DNA of 64,000 nucleotides from Chelativorans multitrophicus (GTDB taxonomy: Bacteria; Pseudomonadota; Alphaproteobacteria; Rhizobiales; Rhizobiaceae). The notes beneath the pieces were generated by a model. It had not been told where the DNA came from. It saw only the letters and a program-made list of their open reading frames with translations, and searched no databases. The DNA lies in the NCBI RefSeq assembly GCF_011317445.1, contig NZ_JAAAPL010000003.1:124001-188000 (forward strand), in the 5' to 3' direction. The stretch's first letter is position 1. Every line of letters begins with the position of its first letter. The position numbers and the translations under genes were made by a program. This document shows positions 8,158-16,948 of this stretch, in pieces.

Positions 8158-9744
8158 TTAGTTGGATAGCCACGTGCCCGATTGATCCAGATAGAGAAAG
8201 TTGGAAGGGCTGAACGTCCAGCCGTGAAGCTTGGCATCCATCGCAACGCTTCGCTCCAACCAGACGACCGGCAAGGAGTATGACTGCTCCATCAGGCGTT
8301 CCTCGAACTTACGCAAGAGATCCAGCCGCGCTCTAGGATCTGTTTCGACAGCCTGGCGCGCCCATATATCGTCAAGCACCGGGTCGTCGAAACGGCCGGC
8401 AGATCGGTGAGAAAGATCATAGGAGATATACTTGGTGAGCTGCTCTGTCGGCTCTTCGCGCAGTGCCGAATAGATGTCGGTAATGGCCACGAAATTGCTA
8501 TTGGTCAGGGCAGAGGCCCATTCGGGCGTCTGGACGATTTTGAGTTCCGCATTGACCCCAACTCTACGCCATTGGTCAGCAAGAAATACCGCGAAATCGA
8601 CGAGGATTGGAGGGCCGTCCCGCACGGTCAGCGTGAAAGACAGGTCTGCCTGACCGGCCTCAGCCAAAAGCTGCCGGGCTTCCTCACGCGCTTTCTCTAT
8701 GTTTCTGCTGAATCCGGGCAGCGATTCGAGATGAGCGTCACTGCCGGAAAACTGGCCGTTGGGCATAAGCGGCCCTCCAACATATTTCATCTCGCTGGTG
8801 GCGCCCAGACCCGCGACGCCGCCCCAACGATCTATCGCCAGGTTCAGCGCCTTGCGCACCCGCTGATCGTCGAACGGAGCGGATTGGCTGTTGAATGTGA
8901 CAAGGAAGTGAGTCAGCGACGGTCCAACATGGGTCGTAATCCCGTCGCCCAATGCTGTGCGAAGACGTTCAGCGGCCTGTGGGCTCACACCTCTGAAGTC
9001 CGTATGAACCTGACCCGCCTGAATGGCATTGACGACGGCCTGCCCTTCCATGGTGTAGGATTCGAGCCGGTCGAGGTAAGGCTGGCCTTCACGGAAATAA
9101 TTCTCGAACCGTGACGCCGTCCAGACCGACCCCGCGACGAAATCCTCGAATACAAACGGTCCGCTCCCCATGACGACTCGCGATGGGTAGCTGGGATTCG
9201 ATTCAAGCAGTTCCGAGGAGTAGATGCAGTTCCACGGTGAAGCAAAGGTGCCGAGAACCGACGTGTCCCATTCCTTGAGGTGAAACCGTACCGTCAGTTC
9301 ATCCACGACTTCGACGGATTCGATCTGGCGGAAGGTTTCGATTCTTTCCGAAATGACGCCTTCCGGCGGAAAGGCTAGCCGCTCGAAGGTGGCCGCGACG
9401 TCTTCCGCAGTCAACTGCGAGCCATCGTGGAACTGGATGTCGGGGTGAAGAGTAAACGTATAGGTCAGCGCTTCGGGGTCGGCCTCCCAGCTCCTTGCGA
9501 CATCTCCTTCGATCTCGGGATAGTTACCGGGTTTGAAGCGCAGCAGCGTTGAATAATGAGGCGCGAGCCGCATCAGAACCGCGAAATTGTTGGCTGCGTG
9601 ACAGTCGAAATTCGCAGGATCGTCGCTTACGGCGTAGCGCAGCGCGCCGCCATACTGCGGCTCCCCCTGTGCCGCAACAGGTGCGGCGGAGACGATCACA
9701 GTTGCTGCTGCCAGACCGGCGATGAATGTTTTACCCGGTATCAT
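8158..9744 (-). CDS. ABC transporter substrate-binding protein, peptide/opine/nickel class
   Basis: A 528-residue periplasmic solute-binding protein of the SBP_bac_5 (DppA/OppA) family. It has a Sec signal peptide (MIPGKTFIAGLAAATVIV..., cleavage near AAQG). The mature part opens with the typical YGGALRYAVSDDPANFDCH and continues with SWEADPEALTYTFTLHPDIQFHDG. The start at 9744 has GGGAGG upstream; a start eight codons earlier is less likely. It is the last gene of the leftward unit, after both permeases, which is an unusual order for a binding protein. The class imports peptides, opines, nickel chelates or oligosaccharides; the aldolase and amidohydrolase in the same unit suggest an organic acid or aromatic derivative. 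Confidence 0.92.
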   Translation of the reverse strand: MIPGKTFIAGLAAATVIVSAAPVAAQGEPQYGGALRYAVSDDPANFDCHAANNFAVLMRLAPHYSTLLRFKPGNYPEIEGDVARSWEADPEALTYTFTLHPDIQFHDGSQLTAEDVAATFERLAFPPEGVISERIETFRQIESVEVVDELTVRFHLKEWDTSVLGTFASPWNCIYSSELLESNPSYPSRVVMGSGPFVFEDFVAGSVWTASRFENYFREGQPYLDRLESYTMEGQAVVNAIQAGQVHTDFRGVSPQAAERLRTALGDGITTHVGPSLTHFLVTFNSQSAPFDDQRVRKALNLAIDRWGGVAGLGATSEMKYVGGPLMPNGQFSGSDAHLESLPGFSRNIEKAREEARQLLAEAGQADLSFTLTVRDGPPILVDFAVFLADQWRRVGVNAELKIVQTPEWASALTNSNFVAITDIYSALREEPTEQLTKYISYDLSHRSAGRFDDPVLDDIWARQAVETDPRARLDLLRKFEERLMEQSYSLPVVWLERSVAMDAKLHGWTFSPSNFLYLDQSGTWLSN

Positions 9745-9777
9745 GCAGTTCCCTCCCAGATTATGCATGGTTTTGAA

Positions 9778-10692
9778 CTAGCGCCCGGCGCTGGCCTTGG
9801 GATCGAAAATATCCCTCAGCGCATCACCCAGCATGGAAAAGGAGAAGACGACCAAAGCGATCGCCACCCCTGGGAAAATGACGATCCAGGGTGCGGTCAA
9901 GGCGCTGTTGAACGCGTTGCCCGCCAACATCAGTCCCCAGCTTGCCGTTGGTGCGGTCACGCCCAACCCAAGATAGGAAAGTGAGGCTTCGATCAGGATG
10001 GCTTGGCTTACGAAGGTCGTGACCATAACGATGTAGGGACCCGCAATATTGGGCGCAATGTGCCAGGCTATGATGCGTGAGGAAGAAAATCCCAGCGTGC
10101 GCGCGGCATCGACATAAGCTTGCCGCCGGATCGTCAAGGTCTGGCTGCGCGCGATCCTTGCCATGTTGGGCACGATTGGCAGCGCGATCGCCAGTACGAG
10201 ATTGAAATCGATGCCGAACACAAGATTCCGGCCCATCGTTGCCACAAGTACGAGGGCGAGAATCATGGTTGGAATTGCGAGAAGCACTTCGAGAAAACGT
10301 TCGAGTATGAGCTCGAACCACCCCCCGATATAGGCGGACGTAATGCCGAGCATCGCGCCGATGGTGGAGCCGATAATGCTCGCCGAAACGCCGATAAATA
10401 GTGCGGTGCGCCCACCATAGAGCACGCGGCTCAAGAGATCGCGCCCAAAAGTGTCGGTTCCCAGCCAGTGTTGCAAGGATGGCGCCGCTAAGGTGTTGGC
10501 GTAGTTTGTTTCCAGGGGATCATACGGCGCGATCCAATGCGCCAGTCCCGAAGCGACAAAGATGATAACCAGAACCAGCAGACCGACGACCCCAAACGGG
10601 TAGTTTCGTATTAGTTCAACCCAGTTGGGCAGCCGCTTGGGCTCGTTTGCCCAAAGGGGTCCGTGAGACGGTGGGGGAAAGACGTTCCTCAT
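9778..10692 (-). CDS. ABC transporter permease, DppC type
   Basis: A 304-residue inner-membrane permease of the binding-protein-dependent (DppC/OppC) class. It begins MRNVFPPPSHG and has an early membrane span (FGVVGLLVLVIIFVASGLA). The family signature LGTDTFGRDLLSRVLYGGRTAL follows the first periplasmic loop, and the EAA-type loop is recognisable around YVDAARTLGFSSSRIIAWHI. The ATG at 10692 overlaps the stop of the DppB-type gene by four bases; a longer reading into that gene is an overlap artefact. It pairs with the DppB-type subunit to form the translocation pore. Confidence 0.93.
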   Translation of the reverse strand: MRNVFPPPSHGPLWANEPKRLPNWVELIRNYPFGVVGLLVLVIIFVASGLAHWIAPYDPLETNYANTLAAPSLQHWLGTDTFGRDLLSRVLYGGRTALFIGVSASIIGSTIGAMLGITSAYIGGWFELILERFLEVLLAIPTMILALVLVATMGRNLVFGIDFNLVLAIALPIVPNMARIARSQTLTIRRQAYVDAARTLGFSSSRIIAWHIAPNIAGPYIVMVTTFVSQAILIEASLSYLGLGVTAPTASWGLMLAGNAFNSALTAPWIVIFPGVAIALVVFSFSMLGDALRDIFDPKASAGR

Positions 10693-11648
10693 CCTCGGCC
10701 CAGCCTTATTCTTGGATCGATTGCCGCATAGGCCAGATCGACCAGCAGATTGATGGCGATGAAAATAATGGTCAGGACAACCACGATGCCCTGGATAACA
10801 ATTAGGTCGCTGCGCGCCACGGACTCCACGAAAAGGCGGCCGAGGCCGTTCAGGCTGAAGACCTGCTCGATCACGACAAGGCTTCCAACCATCAGGGCAA
10901 ACTCCAGACCGATTATCGTGACCGTGGGCAGCAGGGAGTTCGGCACAATGTGCCTGCGCACAATGCTGCTTGCGGGTAATCCCTTGGCGCGAGCCGTTCT
11001 TACATAGTCCTCCGACATTGCCTCGATGACCGAGGCGCGCATCATGCGCACCAGCATGGCGGCATATCGGTAGCCGACGGCCAATGCCGGCAGCGTGAGT
11101 TGTTGCAGCACCCGTATCGGATCGGAAAAGAGCGAGTTGGAACCAAGTGGCGGCAGCCAGTTGAAAAACCAAAGCATCGCAAGTGCCAGCATCATGCCCA
11201 GCCAGAAGGACGGCAGGGCAATGCCCCCGAAGGCGAAGATGCGAATGAGATTGTCTAGCCAGGTGCCGTGAAAAATCCCGGCCAGTGTGCCCAACGGCAA
11301 GGCAATGACCACCGCGATGATCATGCCGAGAACGGCAAGTTCCAGCGTAACGGGAAGGCGAAGCATTATCTCGTCGAGGACCGGCTTGCCCGTCCACGAC
11401 GAAGAGCCGAGGTCACCCGTGAACAACCCCCATAAAAAGTCGCCGAATTGCACCAGGATTGGGCGATCCAGCCCCAGTCTCGCGCGTTCAGCCGCAATGA
11501 TCTCGGGTGTCGGGTTGCCTCCGTCCGCACGCAGCATCGTTTCAACGGCATCTCCCGGCAGTAGGGCAAGCATGAAAAATGTGAGCGTCGCGACACCCAG
11601 CAATGTCGGGATTGCGAGCATGAGCCGATTTAGTAGGTAACGCAGCAT
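10689..11648 (-). CDS. ABC transporter permease, DppB type
   Basis: A 319-residue membrane permease starting MLRYLLNRLM, with the conserved N-terminal span IPTLLGVATLTFFMLALLPGD that is diagnostic of DppB/OppB proteins. The EAA loop lies at YVRTARAKGLPASSIVRRHI. About six hydrophobic segments are visible. The start at 11648 is chosen over one 24 codons upstream, because the alternative would run deep into the ATPase gene and the family begins at this point. It lies two bases downstream of the fused ATPase gene and overlaps the next permease by four bases, so all belong to one operon. Confidence 0.93.
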   Translation of the reverse strand: MLRYLLNRLMLAIPTLLGVATLTFFMLALLPGDAVETMLRADGGNPTPEIIAAERARLGLDRPILVQFGDFLWGLFTGDLGSSSWTGKPVLDEIMLRLPVTLELAVLGMIIAVVIALPLGTLAGIFHGTWLDNLIRIFAFGGIALPSFWLGMMLALAMLWFFNWLPPLGSNSLFSDPIRVLQQLTLPALAVGYRYAAMLVRMMRASVIEAMSEDYVRTARAKGLPASSIVRRHIVPNSLLPTVTIIGLEFALMVGSLVVIEQVFSLNGLGRLFVESVARSDLIVIQGIVVVLTIIFIAINLLVDLAYAAIDPRIRLGRG

Positions 11649-11650
11649 GG

Positions 11651-13648
11651 CTAGGCCCTTACGCACGCAACTTTGTGAGTTTCGGTAAGGGAGCGGCTCT
11701 CGGGAACGGCCGTGCGACACTCATCCGTTGCCAACGGGCAGCGCGTATGAAAGACGCAGCCGGAGGGTGGATTGAGCGGTGAAGGGATCTCGCCCTGCAA
11801 GGGGCCACGCGACAATCCCTCACCCTTCAGCCCTCGAAACGAAGGAACTGCGGCAAGCAAGGCCTGCGTGTAAGGATGTCTCGGCTCGGCAAAAAGCTCT
11901 TGGCGGCGGCCGCTTTCGACGACCCGGCCGAGATACATGACCGCGACGATATCGGAAATATGACGAACGACCGCCAGATCGTGAGCAATGAAGAGATAGG
12001 TGAGGCCCAGTTTTTTCTGAAGCTCCACCAGGAGATTCATGATTTGCGCCTGGATTGAAACATCGAGCGCGGAGACCGGCTCGTCACAGATTATGAAGTC
12101 CGGCTCCATCACCAATGCCCGCGCGATACCGACCCGCTGGCGCTGCCCGCCCGACATTTGATGGGGATAACGATCGCCCATTTCCGATGGAAGGCCCACA
12201 AGGGATAGAGCCTCTTCGACCCGTTCCCTCGCTTCACGCCGGTTCTTGCGCAATTTATGGACAAGCAGCGGCTCGACCAGTGCGTCCGCCACCTTGTGCC
12301 TTGGGTTCAATGACGTGAACGGATCCTGATAGACCACCTGAATTTTGCGGCGCATGTCCTTAAGGCGCTGCCCCCGCTTAAAAAGCAGGTCGTCGCCGTC
12401 CAGTTCAAACGTACCCGCAGTTGCCTGTTCCAGCCGCAGAAGAAGACGAGCCAGTGTGGTCTTTCCGCACCCGGATTCGCCAACGAGCCCCAATGTGCCT
12501 CCTGTCGGCACGCTGAAACTGACATTTTCGACAGCCCGCACCGTAGCGCCCCTACCCAAGTAAAAATGCTTGGTCAGACCTGAAACCGTCAAAAGAGCTT
12601 CTTTGGAGATTGCGGGTTTGATGGGTTCTGGCGTTCCAGCCGCCGGGTAGACCCCATTGTCCTTGAAGGGATGGAAGCAGGCGTCGCTGTGATCCTGCGT
12701 GCTGCGCGTCAGCGCCGGAATTTCCAGGCACTTATCGCTAGCCGCAGAGCATCTTGGACGAAAGGCGCATCCTTCCGGCAAGGCCCTGAGGCTTGGCGGC
12801 TGCCCCGGTATCGTCTCGAGCAGTTCCTGGCGTGGCATATCAAGCTGCGGAACCGCCTTCAGCAATCCAGCCGTATATTGATGCCGGGGATGACGCAGCA
12901 CCTGACTGGTTGTGCCGGCCTCCACAATTCGTCCCGCATACATGACGTTGACACGGTCGGCATATCGCGCAACCAGGCCAAGATTATGCGTAATTAAAAC
13001 CAATCCGATCTTCAGTTCATCGACCAGGTCCTGCAAGAGATCGAGAATCTGGGCCTGAATCGTCACATCCAGCGCCGTGGTGGGTTCATCCGCTATTATG
13101 ACGCTGGGATTGCATGCGAGCGCGATTGCGATCATCACCCTTTGACGCATGCCCCCCGAGAACTGATGGGGGTACAGCCCCAGCCGCCGCTCGGGATCGG
13201 GCACGCCAACCAGGGTCAGCAATTCGACAGCCCTGTTCCACGCCTTTTCCCGGGAGTAGCCCAGATGCGCGAGCATGGGCTCCATAATCTGTATCCCTAT
13301 CGTCAACACGGGATTCAACGCCGTCATGGGCTCCTGGAACACCATGGCGATCTCGCGCCCCCGCAGCCGGCGCATCTGCTCTTCTGAAAGGCCAAAATAA
13401 TCCATGCCCTTCAGACTGGCGGCACCACTGATCCGAGTCGCATCACCGCCATGCAGCAGCCCCATCAGGGCCAGCGAAGAAACGGATTTCCCGCAGCCCG
13501 ATTCTCCCACAAGGGCGACGATCTCTCCCGCCCAAACGTCGTAGCTGACGCCCCGAACGGCATGAATAAGGCCCGCTCCTGTCAAAAACTGCACATGCAG
13601 GTCGCGCACTGACAGGAGCACGTCTCCCTCGATCTGCTTTTCCGCCAT
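11651..13648 (-). CDS. Fused double ATPase of a peptide-type ABC transporter (DppD-DppF)
   Basis: A single polypeptide carries two complete ABC ATPase domains. The first has Walker A GESGCGKS, signature FSGGMRQRV and Walker B IIADEP; the second has [25 protein letters not shown] and IICDEP. Each is followed by the oligopeptide-transporter C-terminal segment with Cys-rich motifs (CAFRPRC, CVFHTRC), which in the family often bind an Fe-S cluster. Such fusions are common in Hyphomicrobiales. The start at 13648 (665 residues) matches the family. An in-frame ATG at 13780 would add 44 unconserved residues but sits only eight bases after the amidohydrolase gene, so it remains possible. Confidence 0.92.
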   Translation of the reverse strand: MAEKQIEGDVLLSVRDLHVQFLTGAGLIHAVRGVSYDVWAGEIVALVGESGCGKSVSSLALMGLLHGGDATRISGAASLKGMDYFGLSEEQMRRLRGREIAMVFQEPMTALNPVLTIGIQIMEPMLAHLGYSREKAWNRAVELLTLVGVPDPERRLGLYPHQFSGGMRQRVMIAIALACNPSVIIADEPTTALDVTIQAQILDLLQDLVDELKIGLVLITHNLGLVARYADRVNVMYAGRIVEAGTTSQVLRHPRHQYTAGLLKAVPQLDMPRQELLETIPGQPPSLRALPEGCAFRPRCSAASDKCLEIPALTRSTQDHSDACFHPFKDNGVYPAAGTPEPIKPAISKEALLTVSGLTKHFYLGRGATVRAVENVSFSVPTGGTLGLVGESGCGKTTLARLLLRLEQATAGTFELDGDDLLFKRGQRLKDMRRKIQVVYQDPFTSLNPRHKVADALVEPLLVHKLRKNRREARERVEEALSLVGLPSEMGDRYPHQMSGGQRQRVGIARALVMEPDFIICDEPVSALDVSIQAQIMNLLVELQKKLGLTYLFIAHDLAVVRHISDIVAVMYLGRVVESGRRQELFAEPRHPYTQALLAAVPSFRGLKGEGLSRGPLQGEIPSPLNPPSGCVFHTRCPLATDECRTAVPESRSLTETHKVACVRA

Positions 13649-13788
13649 CGGGTTGCCGGGATTCTCGCTGTCATTGATGCTCCCGAGCAGCTCATGCACC
13701 CGCTGACGCCAGCGGGTGGGGAGCGCGCTATGGCGGCTTGCAAGCCGGTCCTTCCGGACGAAATTCGGGAGCGGCAACATTATCCAGC

Positions 13789-14667
13789 CTAGGTGAAATC
13801 AAAAAGGTTGAGAGGGTTGTCCACGAGTATGCGGCGGCGTATCGCGGCGTCCGGCGCCCAGTCCATGACAAGGTTCAGAAGTTCGCCAGTGTTGCGGCTG
13901 GACTGCGGAATGTGGGGCCAGTCGGATCCCCAGACAGCCTTGTGGGGAGCCGCGTCCACGATCGCCCGAGCGATGTGGCTAACCGCATCATATCCTTTGT
14001 TTTTTGCAATTCTGTATGGTCCGCTAAGCTTGAGCCAGCCATTGCTTTCATTGAGCAGGTTCAGGAGACGCTGGAAATCCGCATCCGTGAGCCCGTCCTC
14101 CTCCAGCATGTAGCCCATGTGGTCAATGATGAAATTTGTATCGAGCGTCCCGAGATAGTCGATGAGGTCGCGAACGATATAACCGGGTGCGTAGAATTGC
14201 AGGTGCCACCCGAGCGGCTTTACCCTCTCGGCCATATTGGCGATGTATCTCTTGATATCGGCAAGCGGAAGCGCAGCACGCTTGAACAAGTCGAGACGGA
14301 TGCCCCGCACGCCGACGGAGTGGAAATGCTCAAGCGTCGCATCCGCCACATCATCCTCGACCATTACGACGCCGCGAGCATTAGCGCCGGCAGCCTTCAA
14401 GGTGTCCACGAGGCAGCTATTATCCGTGCCGTAGAAGCTCGGCTGCACCACGACAAACCGTTCGAGCTCGAGAACTTTCATTAGCTGCTGATAATGCGAA
14501 AGCTTTCCGTCCGGCAGGGTATATTGCGGCTCGGAGACACTCGGATACCGATCCAATGGTCCAAACGCATGCATATGCATGTCGCATGCCCCCAGCGGCA
14601 TATCGAACTTTGGCCTTTCAACCGAAGAAAGGGACAACATCGGTTCGGAAACGAGTGGCTTATTCAT
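13789..14667 (-). CDS. Amidohydrolase-family hydrolase, 2-pyrone-4,6-dicarboxylate lactonase-like
   Basis: A 292-residue amidohydrolase_2 protein. Characteristic pieces are DMHMHAFGPLDRYP near the N-terminus, IDHMGYMLEEDG, and WGSDWPHIP with the conserved catalytic Asp. These match the LigI/PDC-hydrolase subgroup, which opens the 2-pyrone-4,6-dicarboxylate lactone in the protocatechuate 4,5-cleavage pathway, as well as related lactonases of unknown substrate. Its start shares a TGATG junction with the aldolase stop, indicating tight coupling. An aldolase plus a PDC-lactonase-like enzyme in an importer operon points to breakdown of a carboxylated, possibly aromatic-derived compound. No ring-cleavage enzyme is present. 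Confidence 0.85.
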   Translation of the reverse strand: MNKPLVSEPMLSLSSVERPKFDMPLGACDMHMHAFGPLDRYPSVSEPQYTLPDGKLSHYQQLMKVLELERFVVVQPSFYGTDNSCLVDTLKAAGANARGVVMVEDDVADATLEHFHSVGVRGIRLDLFKRAALPLADIKRYIANMAERVKPLGWHLQFYAPGYIVRDLIDYLGTLDTNFIIDHMGYMLEEDGLTDADFQRLLNLLNESNGWLKLSGPYRIAKNKGYDAVSHIARAIVDAAPHKAVWGSDWPHIPQSSRNTGELLNLVMDWAPDAAIRRRILVDNPLNLFDFT

Positions 14668-15506
14668 CAGCTTTGCGAAGTCCTGTCGTGGGTATTAGGA
14701 GAAGTCTGGCCGGCACGCCATTTCGCAGCTCGGCCATCGAGCGCCTCGATCAAGAGCTCAGTATCGATGGCCGCAAATGCGAGCGGCGCGACACCAAGCT
14801 CGACCAATTCGTTGAAATGCTCGGGATCGGTAACGCCGCCGACGACCAACTGCTTGCCCTGACGGCGCACAGCCTTCGCGACATGGCGGCACGCAGACAT
14901 TATTTCAGGATGCCGCGGCTGCCCTATGCAGCCCAGCTGGGACGACAGATCGTTCAACCCAAGCGCGATCAGATCCACACCGTCCACGGCGGCGATGGCC
15001 TCGGCATTGCGAACGCCCTCCTCCGATTCGATGAGAACCTGCAGTACGGTTTGGCGGTCAACGACCTCGACCCGCTTTGCGGCAGGCATACGCTCAAACG
15101 CCAACTGGGGCAGCAGGGCGTTTTGCGAACGCTCTCCGCGCGGCGGATACCGGCAAGACGCTACGGCTTTGCGGGCATCATCCGCCGTGGCGATATGGGT
15201 GGCGATTATTCCGCTGGCGCCGCCATCCAGAAGCCGGCCGATCGCGCCGTAGTCCTGTTCCGGCGGCCGGACCCATGCGGCCAAACCGATATCCCGGGCA
15301 GTTTGAGCCAACAAACACGCCGTTTCGAGCGACATCGTTGAATGCTCAAGATCGATCCAGACGACGTCATAGCCACAGGTCGCCGCCATCCGGACGATAT
15401 CGGGTGTCCGGGAGGTTCGAATACCCAGGGACAGCAATGACTGGCCCGCAGCGAGCCGCTCAACGATCATGTCGGAACGTTGAACGAGTAGTAGCTTATG
15501 ATCCAT
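14667..15506 (-). CDS. HpcH/HpaI-type class II aldolase
   Basis: A 279-residue TIM-barrel aldolase of the HpcH/HpaI/citrate-lyase-beta superfamily, which makes or cleaves 2-keto-acid aldols using a divalent metal. Seen: VWIDLEHSTMS, YPPRGERS, the metal-binding IESEEGVRNAEAIAAVDGVD and GLNDLSSQLG. The start at 15506 has a strong GGAGGAG site seven bases upstream; the longer reading from 15608 would cross the palindromic operator. It is the first gene of the leftward aldolase-amidohydrolase-transporter operon, with a LysR-type palindrome 85 bp upstream. Confidence 0.9.
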   Translation of the reverse strand: MDHKLLLVQRSDMIVERLAAGQSLLSLGIRTSRTPDIVRMAATCGYDVVWIDLEHSTMSLETACLLAQTARDIGLAAWVRPPEQDYGAIGRLLDGGASGIIATHIATADDARKAVASCRYPPRGERSQNALLPQLAFERMPAAKRVEVVDRQTVLQVLIESEEGVRNAEAIAAVDGVDLIALGLNDLSSQLGCIGQPRHPEIMSACRHVAKAVRRQGKQLVVGGVTDPEHFNELVELGVAPLAFAAIDTELLIEALDGRAAKWRAGQTSPNTHDRTSQS

Positions 15507-15590
15507 AGTCTCCTCCACCGCCTTTTGAAGCGGCGATTCCGCGAAACTAGTTTCGAGGCGCGATATGCGCCAATTCAAGTTAAGAGCCAT

Positions 15591-15613
15591 ATTGATTGGA
15601 ATAGGCAATCAAT
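15591..15613. promoter_or_regulatory. LysR-type operator palindrome upstream of the aldolase operon
   Basis: Perfect inverted repeat ATTGATTG - 7 bases - CAATCAAT, followed by GAAG. The same arms, spacer length and trailing GAAG occur at 18146-18168, in front of the other leftward operon. It is probably the binding site of the LysR protein encoded at 18214-19137. Confidence 0.7.
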
Positions 15614-15755
15614 GAAGCGTGACGTGGCCAATCTGCGGCCACTCGCAAACCCTGCACCGACTGCACGCGCCCCAGAGCGCACACCGTCCAGCAATGGTAG
15701 CGTCGCAATTGAGGCAACCTGCCCAACGGCTTGTCCATGAGCAGACTGCCCCGCG

Positions 15756-16928
15756 TCAGGAAACGGCCGGGAAATCCACGTTGGTGAAACCGGGAATGCG
15801 AACCCGAGACGGGTCCATGTCCTGGACGCAGAGTTCATCGATGATGAATTCGGCAACCGAGTTCGACAGCAACTGACGCGGATCTTCCATGACAAGCCGC
15901 AGCCGGGAGATTGCCGTCAAGCGGTCATCGGGATCACGCAACCGGGGCATTTCGGCCAGCGTCTTCGTTGCGGATGTGATGATCGGAGCCGCATCGATGT
16001 TCGGTACAAATGCCGGAAAGCCCTCGAACATCTTGGCGCCGATATCCGCCGTCACCCGGGTCTTACACCAGTACCCGCGATATACGGCCTCCAGTTTCTC
16101 GACCATTTCCTTGTTGCTCAGCTCGTCGACTTCCAGTCCGGGCAGGTGCGCTGCGATCAACAGCCGTTCCGGGGGCAGGCTTTTTCCAGAGGCCCGCCAC
16201 AACAAATGGCACATGTTATTCGTAGCCCAGGTCAAGCCGGCCGTGGGGCGTCCGGACGGTCCTGCGATCAGCACCATTATCTTTTGCCAATCGATGGACT
16301 GGCTATGAATCCAGTTCATCGTCCGGTAGGCAATGTCGAGGAACGTCAACGCGAAAGTTGCCACCATCACATCGTTGAAAGGAACAGCCATCTGCGATCC
16401 CGGACGAGGCTCGAGGAAGTCCTCCCGAACGTTGTCGAAACTCAACTTCGACGGGTCAGCGAGGCAATCTTGCAGAAACTCGGACGTGGTTCGGCAGCCA
16501 TAGTCCAGGAGCCTCGCAATTTTCTCCTCCTGTTCCCGCCAAGCTTCAACCGCGATCTGCTTTTGAACAAAATCCCGGTTGCAAAGCTCCCGCGTGCGAT
16601 TGGCCTGATCGATCAAGCGGGAGGCCCAATGCTGCCATTCGGGATTGCCTGTTTCATGCATCTCGGCAAGCCATGCCACGGTTGTACCGAGGTGGGATAC
16701 TGCGGTCATTTCTTTGAAGCCGCGGGTACTGTGACGGAAACTCTCGGCAATCGGCGAGGCGCCGCCCCCGGGGAACAGCACGAGGTCCGAACCTGTCGAC
16801 ACCAACAGCGGGTTTGCCGACGTGGCGCCGACCATCTGCTCGGCCAGATCAGCCGCGATGCTTTGCGGGCCGGTGTATAGGTCATAAAGGCGCACAAAAT
16901 CTTCGTGCGGGGCATATTGGTTTTCCAC
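15756..16928 (-). CDS. Conserved-looking protein of unknown function (390 aa)
   Basis: A 390-residue soluble protein that I do not recognise. It has no signal peptide or membrane span. It looks largely helical, with notable segments LVSTGSDLVLFPGGGASP, HLGTTVAWLAEMHE, and IAGPSGRPTAGLTWATNNMCHLLW in the middle. The start is GTG at 16928 with AAGGGA upstream, 20 bases after the stop of the EPTP-repeat gene, so the two form a small operon. The shared palindrome with the aldolase operon suggests a role in the same pathway, either enzymatic or as a partner of the propeller protein. No function is proposed. Confidence 0.75.
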   Translation of the reverse strand: MENQYAPHEDFVRLYDLYTGPQSIAADLAEQMVGATSANPLLVSTGSDLVLFPGGGASPIAESFRHSTRGFKEMTAVSHLGTTVAWLAEMHETGNPEWQHWASRLIDQANRTRELCNRDFVQKQIAVEAWREQEEKIARLLDYGCRTTSEFLQDCLADPSKLSFDNVREDFLEPRPGSQMAVPFNDVMVATFALTFLDIAYRTMNWIHSQSIDWQKIMVLIAGPSGRPTAGLTWATNNMCHLLWRASGKSLPPERLLIAAHLPGLEVDELSNKEMVEKLEAVYRGYWCKTRVTADIGAKMFEGFPAFVPNIDAAPIITSATKTLAEMPRLRDPDDRLTAISRLRLVMEDPRQLLSNSVAEFIIDELCVQDMDPSRVRIPGFTNVDFPAVS

Positions 16929-16948
16929 GGCACGTCCCTTCGCTGTCG

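Noticed and set aside
10693-11397. Extension of the DppC-type permease frame upstream to 11397
   Set aside because: The added 235 codons overlap the DppB-type gene in another frame and lack homology; the real start is the ATGA overlap at 10692.
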